Assembly: GCF_030486595.1 (NCBI RefSeq)
Contig: NZ_JAUJZH010000003.1
Location: forward strand, 1 to 64,000
DNA: 64,000 bases
Direction: 5' to 3'
Source: Variovorax ginsengisoli
Lineage (GTDB): Bacteria > Pseudomonadota > Gammaproteobacteria > Burkholderiales > Burkholderiaceae_C
Positions within the stretch are counted from its first letter, which is position 1. Each line of letters starts with the position of its first letter. The notes under the pieces are model-generated. The model saw only the letters and a program-made list of their open reading frames with translations, had not been told where the DNA came from and made no database searches. The position numbers were made by a program, and so were the translations under genes. Shown here in pieces: positions 16,233-25,329 of the stretch.

Positions 16233-17134
16233 GTCGGTTCCAGTTGCTCCATGTGCCGGCAGATATCGCCTGGCGTGGTGAACCATATCTCGCCGCGGTC
16301 GCGCAGGCCCGCCAGATGCGCGAGCGCGCGGCGCAGGTGGCGCAGCCGGTAGGGCTGGCCGACGATGTAGGGGTGCAGCGCGAGGCCCATCACCAGGGGC
16401 TGGCGGCGCGACTGCTCGAGCATCTCGTCGGCATTGTCGATGACCATGGCGGCGAAATCCTTGGCGTCCATCTGGCGCGCGATGATCATCGGGATGTCGT
16501 TGAGTTCCTGCGGATAGGGCACCGACCACAGCGTGCGGCCGCTGCGCGTGCGCATGCGGATCGGCTGGTCGTCATGGCACCAGTTGAGGGTGTAGCCGTA
16601 GCCGGCCTCGGCCAGCAGGTCGGGCGTCAGACGGCTTTCTGAAATCCAGGGCGACAGCCAGCCGGCCGGTGCCTGGCCGCTTTCGGCCTGCATCCGTTCG
16701 CGGCAGTCGGCGAGCAGCGCCGCTTCTTCGGCTTCGGCCATGTCGGCCTGGCGCTCGGAGTTGCTGTGGCCATGGCCGATGAGTTCGTCGCCCCGCGCGA
16801 CCGAGGCCGCGACCAGTTCCGGGCAGTGGTCGTAGAGCGCGGTGTTGAGCAAGGTGCTCGAGGGCAGGCCGAGGCTGTCGAACAGTTCGAGACAGCGCCA
16901 GGCGCCGACCCGGTTGCCGTATTCGCGCCATGAGAAGTTCAGCACGTCCGGATGCGGATGCGCCGGACCGATGCATGCGCCCATGCCCTCGCCGAAGGCG
17001 AAATGCTCCAGGTTGAAGCCCAGGTAGACCGCCAGCCGGGCGCCGTTGGGCCAAGCATGGTCGGCCCGACGAGTGATCGGCAGGTAGTCGAAGCGGCCGT
17101 GCGCGGGCAGCGGGCCGAGGTAGCGGGCAGTCAT
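16229..17134 (-). CDS. Polysaccharide deacetylase (NodB-type) family protein
   Basis: A 301-residue protein of the polysaccharide/chitin deacetylase superfamily, closest in style to PuuE/allantoinase-like members. It shows LAVYLGFNLEHFAFGEG, FSWREYGNRVGAWRCLELFD, the metal-binding style IGHGHSNSERQADM, GWLSPWISES and a late LALHPYIVGQPYRLRHL. The usual first Asp-Asp of NodB is replaced by a NxEHF pattern, as in the allantoinase-like branch. It has no signal peptide, so a cytosolic amidohydrolase on a small substrate is at least as likely as an envelope polysaccharide enzyme. It is coupled to pbpC by a TTGA overlap. Confidence 0.85.
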   Translation of the reverse strand: MTARYLGPLPAHGRFDYLPITRRADHAWPNGARLAVYLGFNLEHFAFGEGMGACIGPAHPHPDVLNFSWREYGNRVGAWRCLELFDSLGLPSSTLLNTALYDHCPELVAASVARGDELIGHGHSNSERQADMAEAEEAALLADCRERMQAESGQAPAGWLSPWISESRLTPDLLAEAGYGYTLNWCHDDQPIRMRTRSGRTLWSVPYPQELNDIPMIIARQMDAKDFAAMVIDNADEMLEQSRRQPLVMGLALHPYIVGQPYRLRHLRRALAHLAGLRDRGEIWFTTPGDICRHMEQLEPT

Positions 17135-17157
17135 GGGGAATTCCAGATAGTGGCGCC

Positions 17158-17784
17158 TCACACCGGGCGCCGGGCCAGCAGGGCCCAGACGCCGGCGGCC
17201 GACAGCAGCGAGCCGCCGGCGAGGTTGAAGCGCCGCTGCGCCCGCGGCGAGGCCAGCAGGCGCCGCGCCGAGCCCGCGAACACCGCATACAGCGTGGCGT
17301 TGAGCGCCGCCATGAAGACGAAGGTCAGGGCCAGCACCCACAGCTGGTGCGTCACGCTGGCGCGCGGATCGATGAACTGCGGCAGGAAGGCGACGAAGAA
17401 GACGATGCCCTTGGGATTGAGCGCGGTCACGAGGTAGGTGTTGACGAACAGCTTCCAGCGCGAGCCTGGCGCGGCGGGCGCCGCCAGCACGGCCGGCGAG
17501 ATGCCGGCGCGCAGCAGCTTGATGCCGAGGTAGAGCAGGTACAGGCCGCCGACCCACTTGATCGCGGTGAACCAGAAGGCCGAGGTCGCGAGCAGGGCGC
17601 CGAGGCCCAGCAGCGAGACGACCAGCGCGGTCGAATCGCCGAGCGCGACGGCCGCCACCAGCGGCACGTTGGCGCGCTTGCCGTGGGCCACCGAATAGCT
17701 GATGACCGTGAGGATGGTGGGCCCGGGAATGATCAGCAGCACCGCCGATGCGGCGACGAAGGCGAGCCAGAGCTGGAGGGACAT
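17158..17784 (-). CDS. LysE/RhtB family amino-acid exporter
   Basis: A 208-residue inner-membrane protein with about six helices. The family's first-helix motif LLIIPGPTILTVISYSVAHGKRA and the VTALNPKGIVFFVAFLPQFID segment in the middle are both clear. These transporters export amino acids or homoserine lactone-like compounds. It lies 23 bases upstream of the deacetylase gene on the same strand and 65 bases downstream of the methyltransferase gene. The specific substrate cannot be told from sequence. Confidence 0.92.
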   Translation of the reverse strand: MSLQLWLAFVAASAVLLIIPGPTILTVISYSVAHGKRANVPLVAAVALGDSTALVVSLLGLGALLATSAFWFTAIKWVGGLYLLYLGIKLLRAGISPAVLAAPAAPGSRWKLFVNTYLVTALNPKGIVFFVAFLPQFIDPRASVTHQLWVLALTFVFMAALNATLYAVFAGSARRLLASPRAQRRFNLAGGSLLSAAGVWALLARRPV

Positions 17785-17849
17785 GACGAGGTTTTCCTTT
17801 GTGTCAGCGGTCGAATGGTGCCTTCAACCCGGAGGCGGCGCGAGTACGC

Positions 17850-18446
17850 CTATGGTTCTTGGCGTTCGAGAATGACTTCCCACAGGGCCTTCGGCTGCTG
17901 ATAGCGCTCGACGACCTGCTCGTCGACGCTCAGCACGCGCCAGCTCGAGGCGAACAGCCGGTCGATCGCGGCGCGGTCGAAGAAGCGCTTGGGGAAGCCG
18001 TCCACCAGGTAGAAGTCGTCGGCGCCCGCCTCGAGGTCGCGGCGGGCGCCATGATGGAAGTCGCGGGTCGAGTTGAGCCGGCACAGCAACAGGCCGCCGG
18101 GCCGCAGCTGCCGACGGATGCGCTCGACCAGCGCCATCGTCTCGGGCCAGTCGAAGTAGTGCAGCGAGAGGCTGGCGACGACCACGCCGACCGTGCCGGC
18201 GGTCAATGGAAAGGGTTCGCGGATATCCCGGCAATGGAACTCCGCCGCGGGCACGCGGGCGCGAGCCTCTTCGATGGCTTCGGCGCTGAGGTCGATGCCC
18301 ACCACGTGCAGGCCCGCGGCGGCCAGCGTCAGGGTGTCGCGGCCGCTGCCGCAGCCGAGTTCGAGAATCGCCGTGCCGTCGGCGTGCGCGACCACCATCG
18401 GCAGCCAGCGTTCGAGCCAGGGGTCGGTCGGGGAGGGCGCAGTCAT
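17850..18446 (-). CDS. Class I SAM-dependent methyltransferase
   Basis: A 198-residue methyltransferase. Motif I is ILELGCGSGRDTLTLAAAG, followed by the acidic residue of VVGIDLSAEAI, then FHCRDIREPFPL and VVASLSLHYFDWPETM as motifs II-III. The C-terminal part has DDFYLVDGFPKRFFDRAAIDRLF. ATG 18446 is preferred with GAAGG upstream. An ATG at 18467 overlaps the thioesterase stop and would add 7 residues. It probably belongs to the thioesterase transcript. The acceptor molecule is unknown. Confidence 0.88.
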   Translation of the reverse strand: MTAPSPTDPWLERWLPMVVAHADGTAILELGCGSGRDTLTLAAAGLHVVGIDLSAEAIEEARARVPAAEFHCRDIREPFPLTAGTVGVVVASLSLHYFDWPETMALVERIRRQLRPGGLLLCRLNSTRDFHHGARRDLEAGADDFYLVDGFPKRFFDRAAIDRLFASSWRVLSVDEQVVERYQQPKALWEVILERQEP

Positions 18447-18459
18447 CGGCGCCTTCGGG

Positions 18460-18864
18460 CTATGCATCCAGGACCAGCTGCGTCTGCGTGACCACCGCGC
18501 ACAGCTTGCCTTCGGCCGAGCGGATCGTGGTCTGCCACACCATCGTGGTCCGTCCCCGGTGCAGCGCCACCGATTCGCCGACCACGGTGGTGTCGACGCG
18601 CGCCCCGCCGATGAACTTGGTGCTGGAGTCGGTGGTCGTGGTGCGCTTGCCCAGCGGCAGGTTGATGATCGTGCCGACGGCGCCCAGGGTGTCGGCGAAC
18701 GCCATGTAGGCGCCGCCGTGCAGGATGCCGCCGGCGGTGCAGAGGTCGGCCCGCACGGTCAGCTCCGCAACGACGCGTTCGGGTTCGAGCGTGACGAGGC
18801 GAACCCCCATCAGCCCGGGGAACAGCGGTTCGAGGATCTGCTGTATTTGTTCGACGGTGGGCAT
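18460..18864 (-). CDS. PaaI-type hotdog-fold thioesterase
   Basis: A 134-residue hotdog thioesterase. The helix motif GGILHGGAYMAFADTLG carries the HGG found in PaaI/YbgC-like acyl-CoA thioesterases, followed by TDSSTKFIGGAR and VWQTTIRSAEGKLCAVVTQTQLVL in the strands. It hydrolyses acyl- or aryl-CoA thioesters in the cytosol; the acyl group is unknown. It lies 15 bases downstream of the DUF2277 gene and immediately before the methyltransferase gene on the same strand. Confidence 0.9.
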   Translation of the reverse strand: MPTVEQIQQILEPLFPGLMGVRLVTLEPERVVAELTVRADLCTAGGILHGGAYMAFADTLGAVGTIINLPLGKRTTTTDSSTKFIGGARVDTTVVGESVALHRGRTTMVWQTTIRSAEGKLCAVVTQTQLVLDA

Positions 18865-18879
18865 CGGTGCGTCCGGTTC

Positions 18880-19155
18880 TCAGTCTTGGGCACCGAAGCG
18901 AACGGCGGTCCGTGCGCGGGCGCGCGCGGCCTCGATCTCGCGGTCGCGCGGATCGGCGGTGGTCACCAGCGATTCGATCAGCGCCCGGGCCGCGGCCGTG
19001 ACGTCTTCGACCGCGCGATCGAAGGCCGCCTCGTTGGCCTTGGAAGGGCGGGCGAAGCCGCTGAGCTTGCGCACGAACTGCAGCGATGCCGCGCGCATTT
19101 CTTCTTCGGTGGCGGGCGGCTCGAAGTTGAACAAGGTCTTGATACTTCTACACAT
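18880..19155 (-). CDS. DUF2277 family small protein
   Basis: A 91-residue protein beginning MCRSIKTLFNFEPPATEEEMRAAS, a hallmark start of the DUF2277 family, with the conserved QFVRKLSGFARPSKANEAAFDRAVE following. It is mostly helical and soluble. The ATG at 19155 is set by this conserved beginning. It lies 75 bases downstream of the alpha-2-macroglobulin gene and 15 bases upstream of the thioesterase gene. No biochemical role is known to me. Confidence 0.85.
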   Translation of the reverse strand: MCRSIKTLFNFEPPATEEEMRAASLQFVRKLSGFARPSKANEAAFDRAVEDVTAAARALIESLVTTADPRDREIEAARARARTAVRFGAQD

Positions 19156-19230
19156 CGTGTCTCCATGCGAGAGGGTTCGATCGCGCAGTGTGCGCAAGTT
19201 CGAGCGCGAGCTCAACCCCGCGCGACCCTG

Positions 19231-22200
19231 CTACTTCGCCGCCTCCACATTGACCCGCGCATTCGGCATCTCGCCGAACATCTCGGGCGCATACAACGCC
19301 TCGACCCGGCTCGGCGGCAGCGCGAAGTCGCCGACGTTGTTGAGGCGCAGCGTGTATTCCATCTTCACGACGCCCTTGGGCAGGTATTCGTAGTAGTTGC
19401 GGAAGGCCTCGAAGCTGCGTTCCTCGAAGGCCGGCCAGCCGCCGCCCGAACGCTTCTCGCCCTGGGTGGCGATCTGCGAGTCGCGGCCCAGGCCGCCGCC
19501 GAGGATGGTGGCGCCGCCGGGGATCGGGTCAGTGATCGCGACCCAGGTCATGTCGGCGCTGGCGTTGACCTCGAGGCTCACGCGCAGCACGTCGCCCCGC
19601 GTGAAGACGCCCGCCACGGCCTGCTCGACCGGCGTCACGGTCTTCTTGATCGCGTAGCCGGCCGCGAAGGCTTCCTTCAGCGGCACCGCGGCCAGCGATT
19701 GCAGCGTGAGCCAGGGCTTGCCGCTGCCGCTCTGCGTGACCAGCAGCGTGTCGCGCGCGGCGGCGGCCGGCCATGGAACGAACATGGTGTTGTTGCGCAG
19801 CATGCCGGGCGCCGCCGGTGCGCCGAAGGCGCTCGCCTGGTTCGGCGCGCCGCCGGGGTCGCCGGCCTTGACCGGCTCGACCTTGCGCCAGTCGACCTGG
19901 GCCTTGGCCGTGCCCAGGGTGGCCGCGGTGATGCCGGTGACCGGCGCGCTCTCGAAACGCCTCGAGAACTTCTCCAGCGCCAGGCCGCCCCACAGGTTGG
20001 CGGTGGTGGTGCGCCAGGCGCCGTTCTGCTGGCGGCCGATGAAGCCGTTCGCCAGCTTGCCGATGTCGTCCTTCCACGCCGGATCGTCCTGCACCGCCAG
20101 CAGCAGCCGCGCGCTGTTGACGTCGCCGTTGGCCATCAGCCACCACCAGTTGTCGTCCTGCTCGGTGCTGAACAGGAGGCGCGTGCCCTGGAAGCTCAGG
20201 CGCGCCTTGAGCACGTTGTTCGCTTCGTCCAGGCGCTGCTGGCGCTGCGGCACGTCCGGCACCCGCCGCAGGATCTGCAGCCAGTCGATCAGCGCGCTGG
20301 TCGGCCACTGGTTGGGGGCGATGGTGATGCTGCCGGTCATGCGGCCCTGGGCCTTGCCGTAGCGCGACAAGGCCTCGAGGGCGGCCAGCTTGCGCACGTC
20401 GAGGTCCTTGCGCGGGCTCCAGAACTCGCGCTGGATGCGGCCTTCGACGAAGGCGATCAGGCCCTGGACCATCGGTGCACTCGCCGATTCGGGCAGGGCG
20501 AAGGCCGGGTCGAGCGCCGCTGCCTCGTGGGTCGATGCCAGCAGGTAGGCGGTCAGGATGTCGCTGCCGCGGTTCGCCTCGCCATCGCGCGGCGGGAAGT
20601 AGTTGGCCAGGCCGTCGCCGTCGAGGTAGGTCGGCAGCTGCGCCACCACCGCCTGCCAGGCCTTGCCGTCGCGCAGGCCGATCGACTTGCTGGCCTTCTG
20701 CTCCAGGCAGGCATAGGGGTAGGCCGCGAACCAGTCGCGCACGCCGGTCAGGCCTTCGGCCAGGCGCGGCTGCAGCGACATGCGCAGGCCGCCGCGACCG
20801 GGCAGGGCGTCGGCTGGCGGGCCGACGTCGAGCGTGAACGGACCGTCGAGCTGCACCAGGGTCGCCTGCTGCACCGTCAGCGGCACCGCCGGCAGGATGC
20901 GCTGGCGGACCTTGAGCGCATCGCGCGCCCCGCCGAGCGTGTCGCGGGCTTCGATTTCCCACAGGATCGATTCGGCCCGCGTCTGTGCCAGCTGGGCTGG
21001 CGCTGTCACGGTCCAGGCCAGCTCGCGCGCTTCGCCGGCCGGGATCTCGACCGTCTGCGGCGCCAGCGTGAGCAGGGTGGCCCGCGGCGTGGCCTCGACC
21101 TTCATCGCGTTGGCCGTGGTGTTGCGCAAGGTGACCTGGGCCCGGAACTGGTCGTCCTCGCGCACCAGCGGCGGCAGGCCGCTGATGATCTGCAGGTCCT
21201 GGGCGGCGCGGATCGAGGCCTGGCCGGTGCCGAAGAGACCGGTACCGGCGTCGGCCACCGCGACGATCCGGAAGGTCGTCAGCGCATCGTTGAGCGGCAC
21301 CGTCAAGGTCGCCTGGCCGTTGGCATCGAGCACCACGGCCGGCTTCCACAGCAGCAGGGTGTCGAGCAGCTCGCGCGTCGGGCTCTTGCCGCCGCCGCCG
21401 CCCGCGGGCACGGCCTTGCGGCCGTAGTGCCGGCGGCCGACGATCTCCATCTGCGCGGTCGAGGTGCCGACGCCCCAGCTGCGCCGCTGCAGCATGGCCT
21501 CGAGCAGGTTCCAGCTTTCGTTGGGCAGCAGTTCGAGCAGCGCCTCGTCGACCGCCGCCACCGCCACCTCGGCGCCGGCCGCGGGCTTGCCGTCGGGCAG
21601 CCGGCCGCTGATCGTGACCTGCGCCTGGCCGCGCACCGGGTAGGCCGGCTTGTCGCTCGCGACCTTGACGTCGATGCGATGCGCCTGCGTGCCGACCCGG
21701 ATCTCGCCCAGCCCGAGCCGGTAGGCCGGCTTGCTGAGATCGACCAGGGCGGTCGGCGCCACGTACTCCTTGCCCTCGTACCAGAAGGCGGTCCACCACT
21801 CGCGCGGTGCGCGGAAGCCCCAGGTGAAGAAGCTGTACCAAGGCACTTCGCGCAGCCGTCCGCGCAGCGCCAGCACGCTGACGTAGACGTTGGGCCCCCA
21901 CTCGGGCTTGACCTGCAGGGTCACGGTCGGGTCCTGGCCATTGAGCTGCACCACGTGGGTCTCGATCACGCCTTCGCGCTCGACCGAGACCAGCGCGGTG
22001 GCGAAGCGGAACGGGCTGCGGACCTGGAACCTGGCGACCTCGCCGGGCTGGTAGCTCTTCTTCTCGGGCAGCACGTCGATGCGGTCGTGGTCTTCGCCGC
22101 CGAACCAGAGCTCGCCCTGCCGCGTGACGTAGACCGAGCTCGCGGCGCGGCTGTCGCGGCCGTCCTTGTCGGTGGCGCTCGCGATCAGTTCGACCTGTCC

Positions 22201-25200
22201 CGGCTCCTTGAGCTCGACCTCGCACAGCAGCAGGCCGCGGGCATCGCTCTTGCCGCTGCAGATGGTGCCGATCTCCTTGACCTCGGTCTTGTTGTCGTAG
22301 GTGTAGAAGCCGCCCACCATGCGCTTGCGGCTGGTGGTCGTGATGCGGGCGATGGCGCGCACGTTGAGCGTCACGCCTTCCTGCGGCTTGCCCGCCAGGT
22401 CGAGCGCCAGGGCCTGGAACCTGAGCTTCTGGCTGGCCGACACCCAGCCTTCGGTCTTGATGCCGGCGACGACCGCGGCCGGCCACAGCGTGTGGGTGCT
22501 GCGCAAGGTCTGAACCTCGCCGTTGGGGTCGGCGTAGCTGGCTTCGAGCAGAAGTTCGCGCGGGCTGGCCCTGGCGACCGGGATCTTGTCGATCGTGAGC
22601 TTGCCGGCGCCTTCGCGGTTCAGCGTCAGGGGGAGCTTGTCGGCGATCACGCGCGGATCGTCCCCAGGCGCGGTGGCTTCGTCGCCGTCCTTGCTGGGAG
22701 GGGCGAAGCTGAAGGCGTCGAAGTCGGGGAAGGAGGGCTGCTTGCCGCGCACCAGCGCCGACACGCGCACCGGCAGCGCCGCCGCGCCGCCGCCGGCCAC
22801 GTAGTTGATCTGCAGGTCGACCGGCAGCGCGCCGATGGCCACCAGCGGCTTGCTGTCGCTCGGCCCGATCCGGCCCTCGAGCACCGGCAGGCGGAACTCC
22901 TCGACCCGGAACTGCCCGCTGGCGTAGCTGCCCGGACCGCCTTCCTCGGCGCTGGCGCTGCCTTCCTTGCCGCTTCGGAGCTCGACCTGGTAGATCCCGA
23001 GCTTGGCCGCCGGCGGGACCGCGAAGCTGCTTTCGCTGCTGAGCCCGCCGGTGGCGGTCTTGCGCCACTTGAGCGGCTGCGTGAACTGCTGTCCGCTGCC
23101 GGCATGCGTGACGACCAGCGTGTCGGGCAGCGTCTCGGGCAGGCCGAAGCCCTTCTGGGTCTGCGTGCGGATCAGGTGCTTCATCGAGACCGTCTCGCCG
23201 GCGCGCAGCAGCGTGCGGTCGAACACGGTGTGGGCGATCCGGTCGGGCTGCGCCTGGAGGCTGGTCGGCACGTTGAAGCGCCAGGGCTCGATGCCGCGCT
23301 GCCAGTCGCTCCAGGTGAAGGCCAGGTCCTCGACGCCTTGCGCATCCTTGGCGCGGGCGCTGACGAAGTAGGCGCCGGCCTCGTAGTCGTCGTCGCTGGC
23401 GCAGGAGGGCGCGTCGGGCGAAATGCCGGTCAGGGTCACCAGTCCCCGGGCGTCGGTGCTGCCCCGGGCCACTTCGCGGCCGTCGCAGGTCGACACCCGC
23501 ACCGCGGCGTTGGTGACCACGCTGCCCTTGTCCAGGGTCGTGACCCAGGCCACCGCGTTCTCGCGGCCGAGCTTGAAATGCACCGCCAGGTTGGTGGCGA
23601 GCGCGGAGGTGCGCACGAACATCGTGCGGCCGCTGCCGTAGCGCTCGTCAAGCAGCGCGTCGCCGAGCTTCTGCGAGGCGATCTCGAGCACATGGAAGCC
23701 GGGCGTCAACGGGATGCCGACCACTTCGAAAGGCCGCGGGTCGCCGCTGTCGGCCTTCGGCATGTCCAAGGTGCGCACGCCGGCCTGGCCGCCGAGCAGC
23801 GACACCATGCGGGTCTGGATGCTGTCGCGCTCGTCCTTGTCGATCACCTTCGGCAACGCGCCCTTGACGTCGCGCGCGGCCAGCTTGCGCGACACGTTGT
23901 AGTTGTCGTAGCGGCGCACCTTGCGGAACCAGGCAATGATGTCGGCGTCGCTCTTCGGATTCAGGTCGCTGACCTGGCCCGGCGCTGCGCCCAGGGTCAG
24001 GGCCTGCACCTGCAGCGCCGGCTCGACCCGGCGCACCGTGACTGGCATCAGCGCCACGCCGCCGGGCTCGGCCAGCCGCTCGACCACGCCGAAGGGCGAG
24101 GCCGCGAACTTGGCCAGCGGCGGCATCAGCCCGGTCGCGACCTTGAGCGGGAAGCTGTCGGGCGAGGCCAGCGGACGGCCCGACGCATCCTCGAACTTCG
24201 GCGGCAGGGTGATCGTGAACGGCGTCTGCTCGGCGAAGGGGCCGGCGAAGCTCAGCGACTCGACCACGCCATCGTCGTCCCGGGCAGCGTTGTCGTCGAA
24301 CTGCGGCTTGAAGGTCTTGCCGGCGCCGTCGAGCGTGATGGCCGCGGCCAGCTTGCGCGCCACGGGGGCATTGAAGCGCAGCACCATCGGCTTGAGCGGC
24401 AGGCAGGCCGACTGCGCGTTCTCGCGCTCGCAGCTGAACGAGACCGCGAAGGGTTCGCGCACATCGAAGCTGAGGCGGCGCTCGACGTTGTTGACCACGC
24501 CCGAGGGCGTGGCGACGCCCTTGCCGTAGAACAGCTGCACCCGGCTGGCCGGCGGCAGCGTGCGGTTGCACTGCAAGGTCAGGAAGCGCTGCGGCGCCTT
24601 GTCGGCGTCCTGGTCGCGCCCGAGCGCCTTGAGCAGGGCGGCGCGCTGCCCGCCATCGATCTGCCGGACCGGGATGCGCTCGCCGATGCCGCTGGCGGTG
24701 CACCAGACGTTCTCCTGCACGCTCTCGGGGGTGGCGGGGCCGTTGAGCTCGAGCATGAAGATCTGCTGCTCGTCGATCTTGCCGTAGCTGGGCTGCCAGT
24801 TGCGGATGAAGGGGCCGCCGCTGTTGAAGCGCCAGCTCTCGGGGCCGGTCAGCGCGGCACCGGTGGCCGACTGGAAACCGGCGACCCGCGTGACCGTGCA
24901 GCGCACGCCCGGCGGCAGGTCGTTCTCGAAGTCGAAGACCCACTGCCGGTCGCCGGTCCAGCGGCCGCTGCCCTTGCCGGCCTCGGCGTCGGCGCAGGCG
25001 ACGACCAGCGGGGCCGGCGCCTTGGGGTCGCCGAAACGCACCGCGGGCTGGTCGAATTTGGCGACCACCTGGCGCACCCTGGAGACTTCCCCCTGCGGCG
25101 TCAGGCTGGTGATCTGCAGCGCGTGGGCCGCACCCGCGGCCACGAAGGCGCTGGCAGCCAGCAGGAAGGCGGGTGTCGTTCGGCTCAAGTTTTCTTTCTC

Positions 25201-25203
25201 CAT
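19231..25203 (-). CDS. Bacterial alpha-2-macroglobulin with intact thioester
   Basis: A 1990-residue periplasmic protease-trapping protein. A Sec signal peptide (TTPAFLLAASAFVAAGAAHA) is followed by the N-terminal MG domains, bait-region area and alpha-2-macroglobulin core (GWVSASQKLRFQALALDLAGKPQEGV, ALTTFRIVAVADAGTGLFGTG). The thioester motif CLEQ sits at about residue 1500 (PYACLEQKASKS), then the thioester helical domain and the C-terminal domain. The leader has no lipobox cysteine, unlike E. coli YfhM, so it should be soluble. ATG 25203 is chosen; 25233 would add 10 residues. In other bacteria the thioester form is paired with PBP1C as an envelope defence; pbpC is 3 kb downstream in the same direction. 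Confidence 0.92.
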   Translation of the reverse strand: MEKENLSRTTPAFLLAASAFVAAGAAHALQITSLTPQGEVSRVRQVVAKFDQPAVRFGDPKAPAPLVVACADAEAGKGSGRWTGDRQWVFDFENDLPPGVRCTVTRVAGFQSATGAALTGPESWRFNSGGPFIRNWQPSYGKIDEQQIFMLELNGPATPESVQENVWCTASGIGERIPVRQIDGGQRAALLKALGRDQDADKAPQRFLTLQCNRTLPPASRVQLFYGKGVATPSGVVNNVERRLSFDVREPFAVSFSCERENAQSACLPLKPMVLRFNAPVARKLAAAITLDGAGKTFKPQFDDNAARDDDGVVESLSFAGPFAEQTPFTITLPPKFEDASGRPLASPDSFPLKVATGLMPPLAKFAASPFGVVERLAEPGGVALMPVTVRRVEPALQVQALTLGAAPGQVSDLNPKSDADIIAWFRKVRRYDNYNVSRKLAARDVKGALPKVIDKDERDSIQTRMVSLLGGQAGVRTLDMPKADSGDPRPFEVVGIPLTPGFHVLEIASQKLGDALLDERYGSGRTMFVRTSALATNLAVHFKLGRENAVAWVTTLDKGSVVTNAAVRVSTCDGREVARGSTDARGLVTLTGISPDAPSCASDDDYEAGAYFVSARAKDAQGVEDLAFTWSDWQRGIEPWRFNVPTSLQAQPDRIAHTVFDRTLLRAGETVSMKHLIRTQTQKGFGLPETLPDTLVVTHAGSGQQFTQPLKWRKTATGGLSSESSFAVPPAAKLGIYQVELRSGKEGSASAEEGGPGSYASGQFRVEEFRLPVLEGRIGPSDSKPLVAIGALPVDLQINYVAGGGAAALPVRVSALVRGKQPSFPDFDAFSFAPPSKDGDEATAPGDDPRVIADKLPLTLNREGAGKLTIDKIPVARASPRELLLEASYADPNGEVQTLRSTHTLWPAAVVAGIKTEGWVSASQKLRFQALALDLAGKPQEGVTLNVRAIARITTTSRKRMVGGFYTYDNKTEVKEIGTICSGKSDARGLLLCEVELKEPGQVELIASATDKDGRDSRAASSVYVTRQGELWFGGEDHDRIDVLPEKKSYQPGEVARFQVRSPFRFATALVSVEREGVIETHVVQLNGQDPTVTLQVKPEWGPNVYVSVLALRGRLREVPWYSFFTWGFRAPREWWTAFWYEGKEYVAPTALVDLSKPAYRLGLGEIRVGTQAHRIDVKVASDKPAYPVRGQAQVTISGRLPDGKPAAGAEVAVAAVDEALLELLPNESWNLLEAMLQRRSWGVGTSTAQMEIVGRRHYGRKAVPAGGGGGKSPTRELLDTLLLWKPAVVLDANGQATLTVPLNDALTTFRIVAVADAGTGLFGTGQASIRAAQDLQIISGLPPLVREDDQFRAQVTLRNTTANAMKVEATPRATLLTLAPQTVEIPAGEARELAWTVTAPAQLAQTRAESILWEIEARDTLGGARDALKVRQRILPAVPLTVQQATLVQLDGPFTLDVGPPADALPGRGGLRMSLQPRLAEGLTGVRDWFAAYPYACLEQKASKSIGLRDGKAWQAVVAQLPTYLDGDGLANYFPPRDGEANRGSDILTAYLLASTHEAAALDPAFALPESASAPMVQGLIAFVEGRIQREFWSPRKDLDVRKLAALEALSRYGKAQGRMTGSITIAPNQWPTSALIDWLQILRRVPDVPQRQQRLDEANNVLKARLSFQGTRLLFSTEQDDNWWWLMANGDVNSARLLLAVQDDPAWKDDIGKLANGFIGRQQNGAWRTTTANLWGGLALEKFSRRFESAPVTGITAATLGTAKAQVDWRKVEPVKAGDPGGAPNQASAFGAPAAPGMLRNNTMFVPWPAAAARDTLLVTQSGSGKPWLTLQSLAAVPLKEAFAAGYAIKKTVTPVEQAVAGVFTRGDVLRVSLEVNASADMTWVAITDPIPGGATILGGGLGRDSQIATQGEKRSGGGWPAFEERSFEAFRNYYEYLPKGVVKMEYTLRLNNVGDFALPPSRVEALYAPEMFGEMPNARVNVEAAK

Positions 25204-25329
25204 CCGGTCCGTAGCGCGTCGAGCGTAGCCCATTTGCCTCGGGGCGGCGCCCGGCCAGGGGCCCGTTCCTTACAATTCGGGGCTCGTCGTGCGGGTCTCG
25301 CGCGTACCGCTCACAGATCACGCCGACCG

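Noticed and set aside
18193..25329. Very long plus-strand open frame opposite the alpha-2-macroglobulin and neighbouring genes, running into the OpgC gene
   Set aside because: It is the antisense shadow of high-GC genes with low-complexity Arg/Gly/Ala-rich translation. Only the part from 25330 is a real protein.
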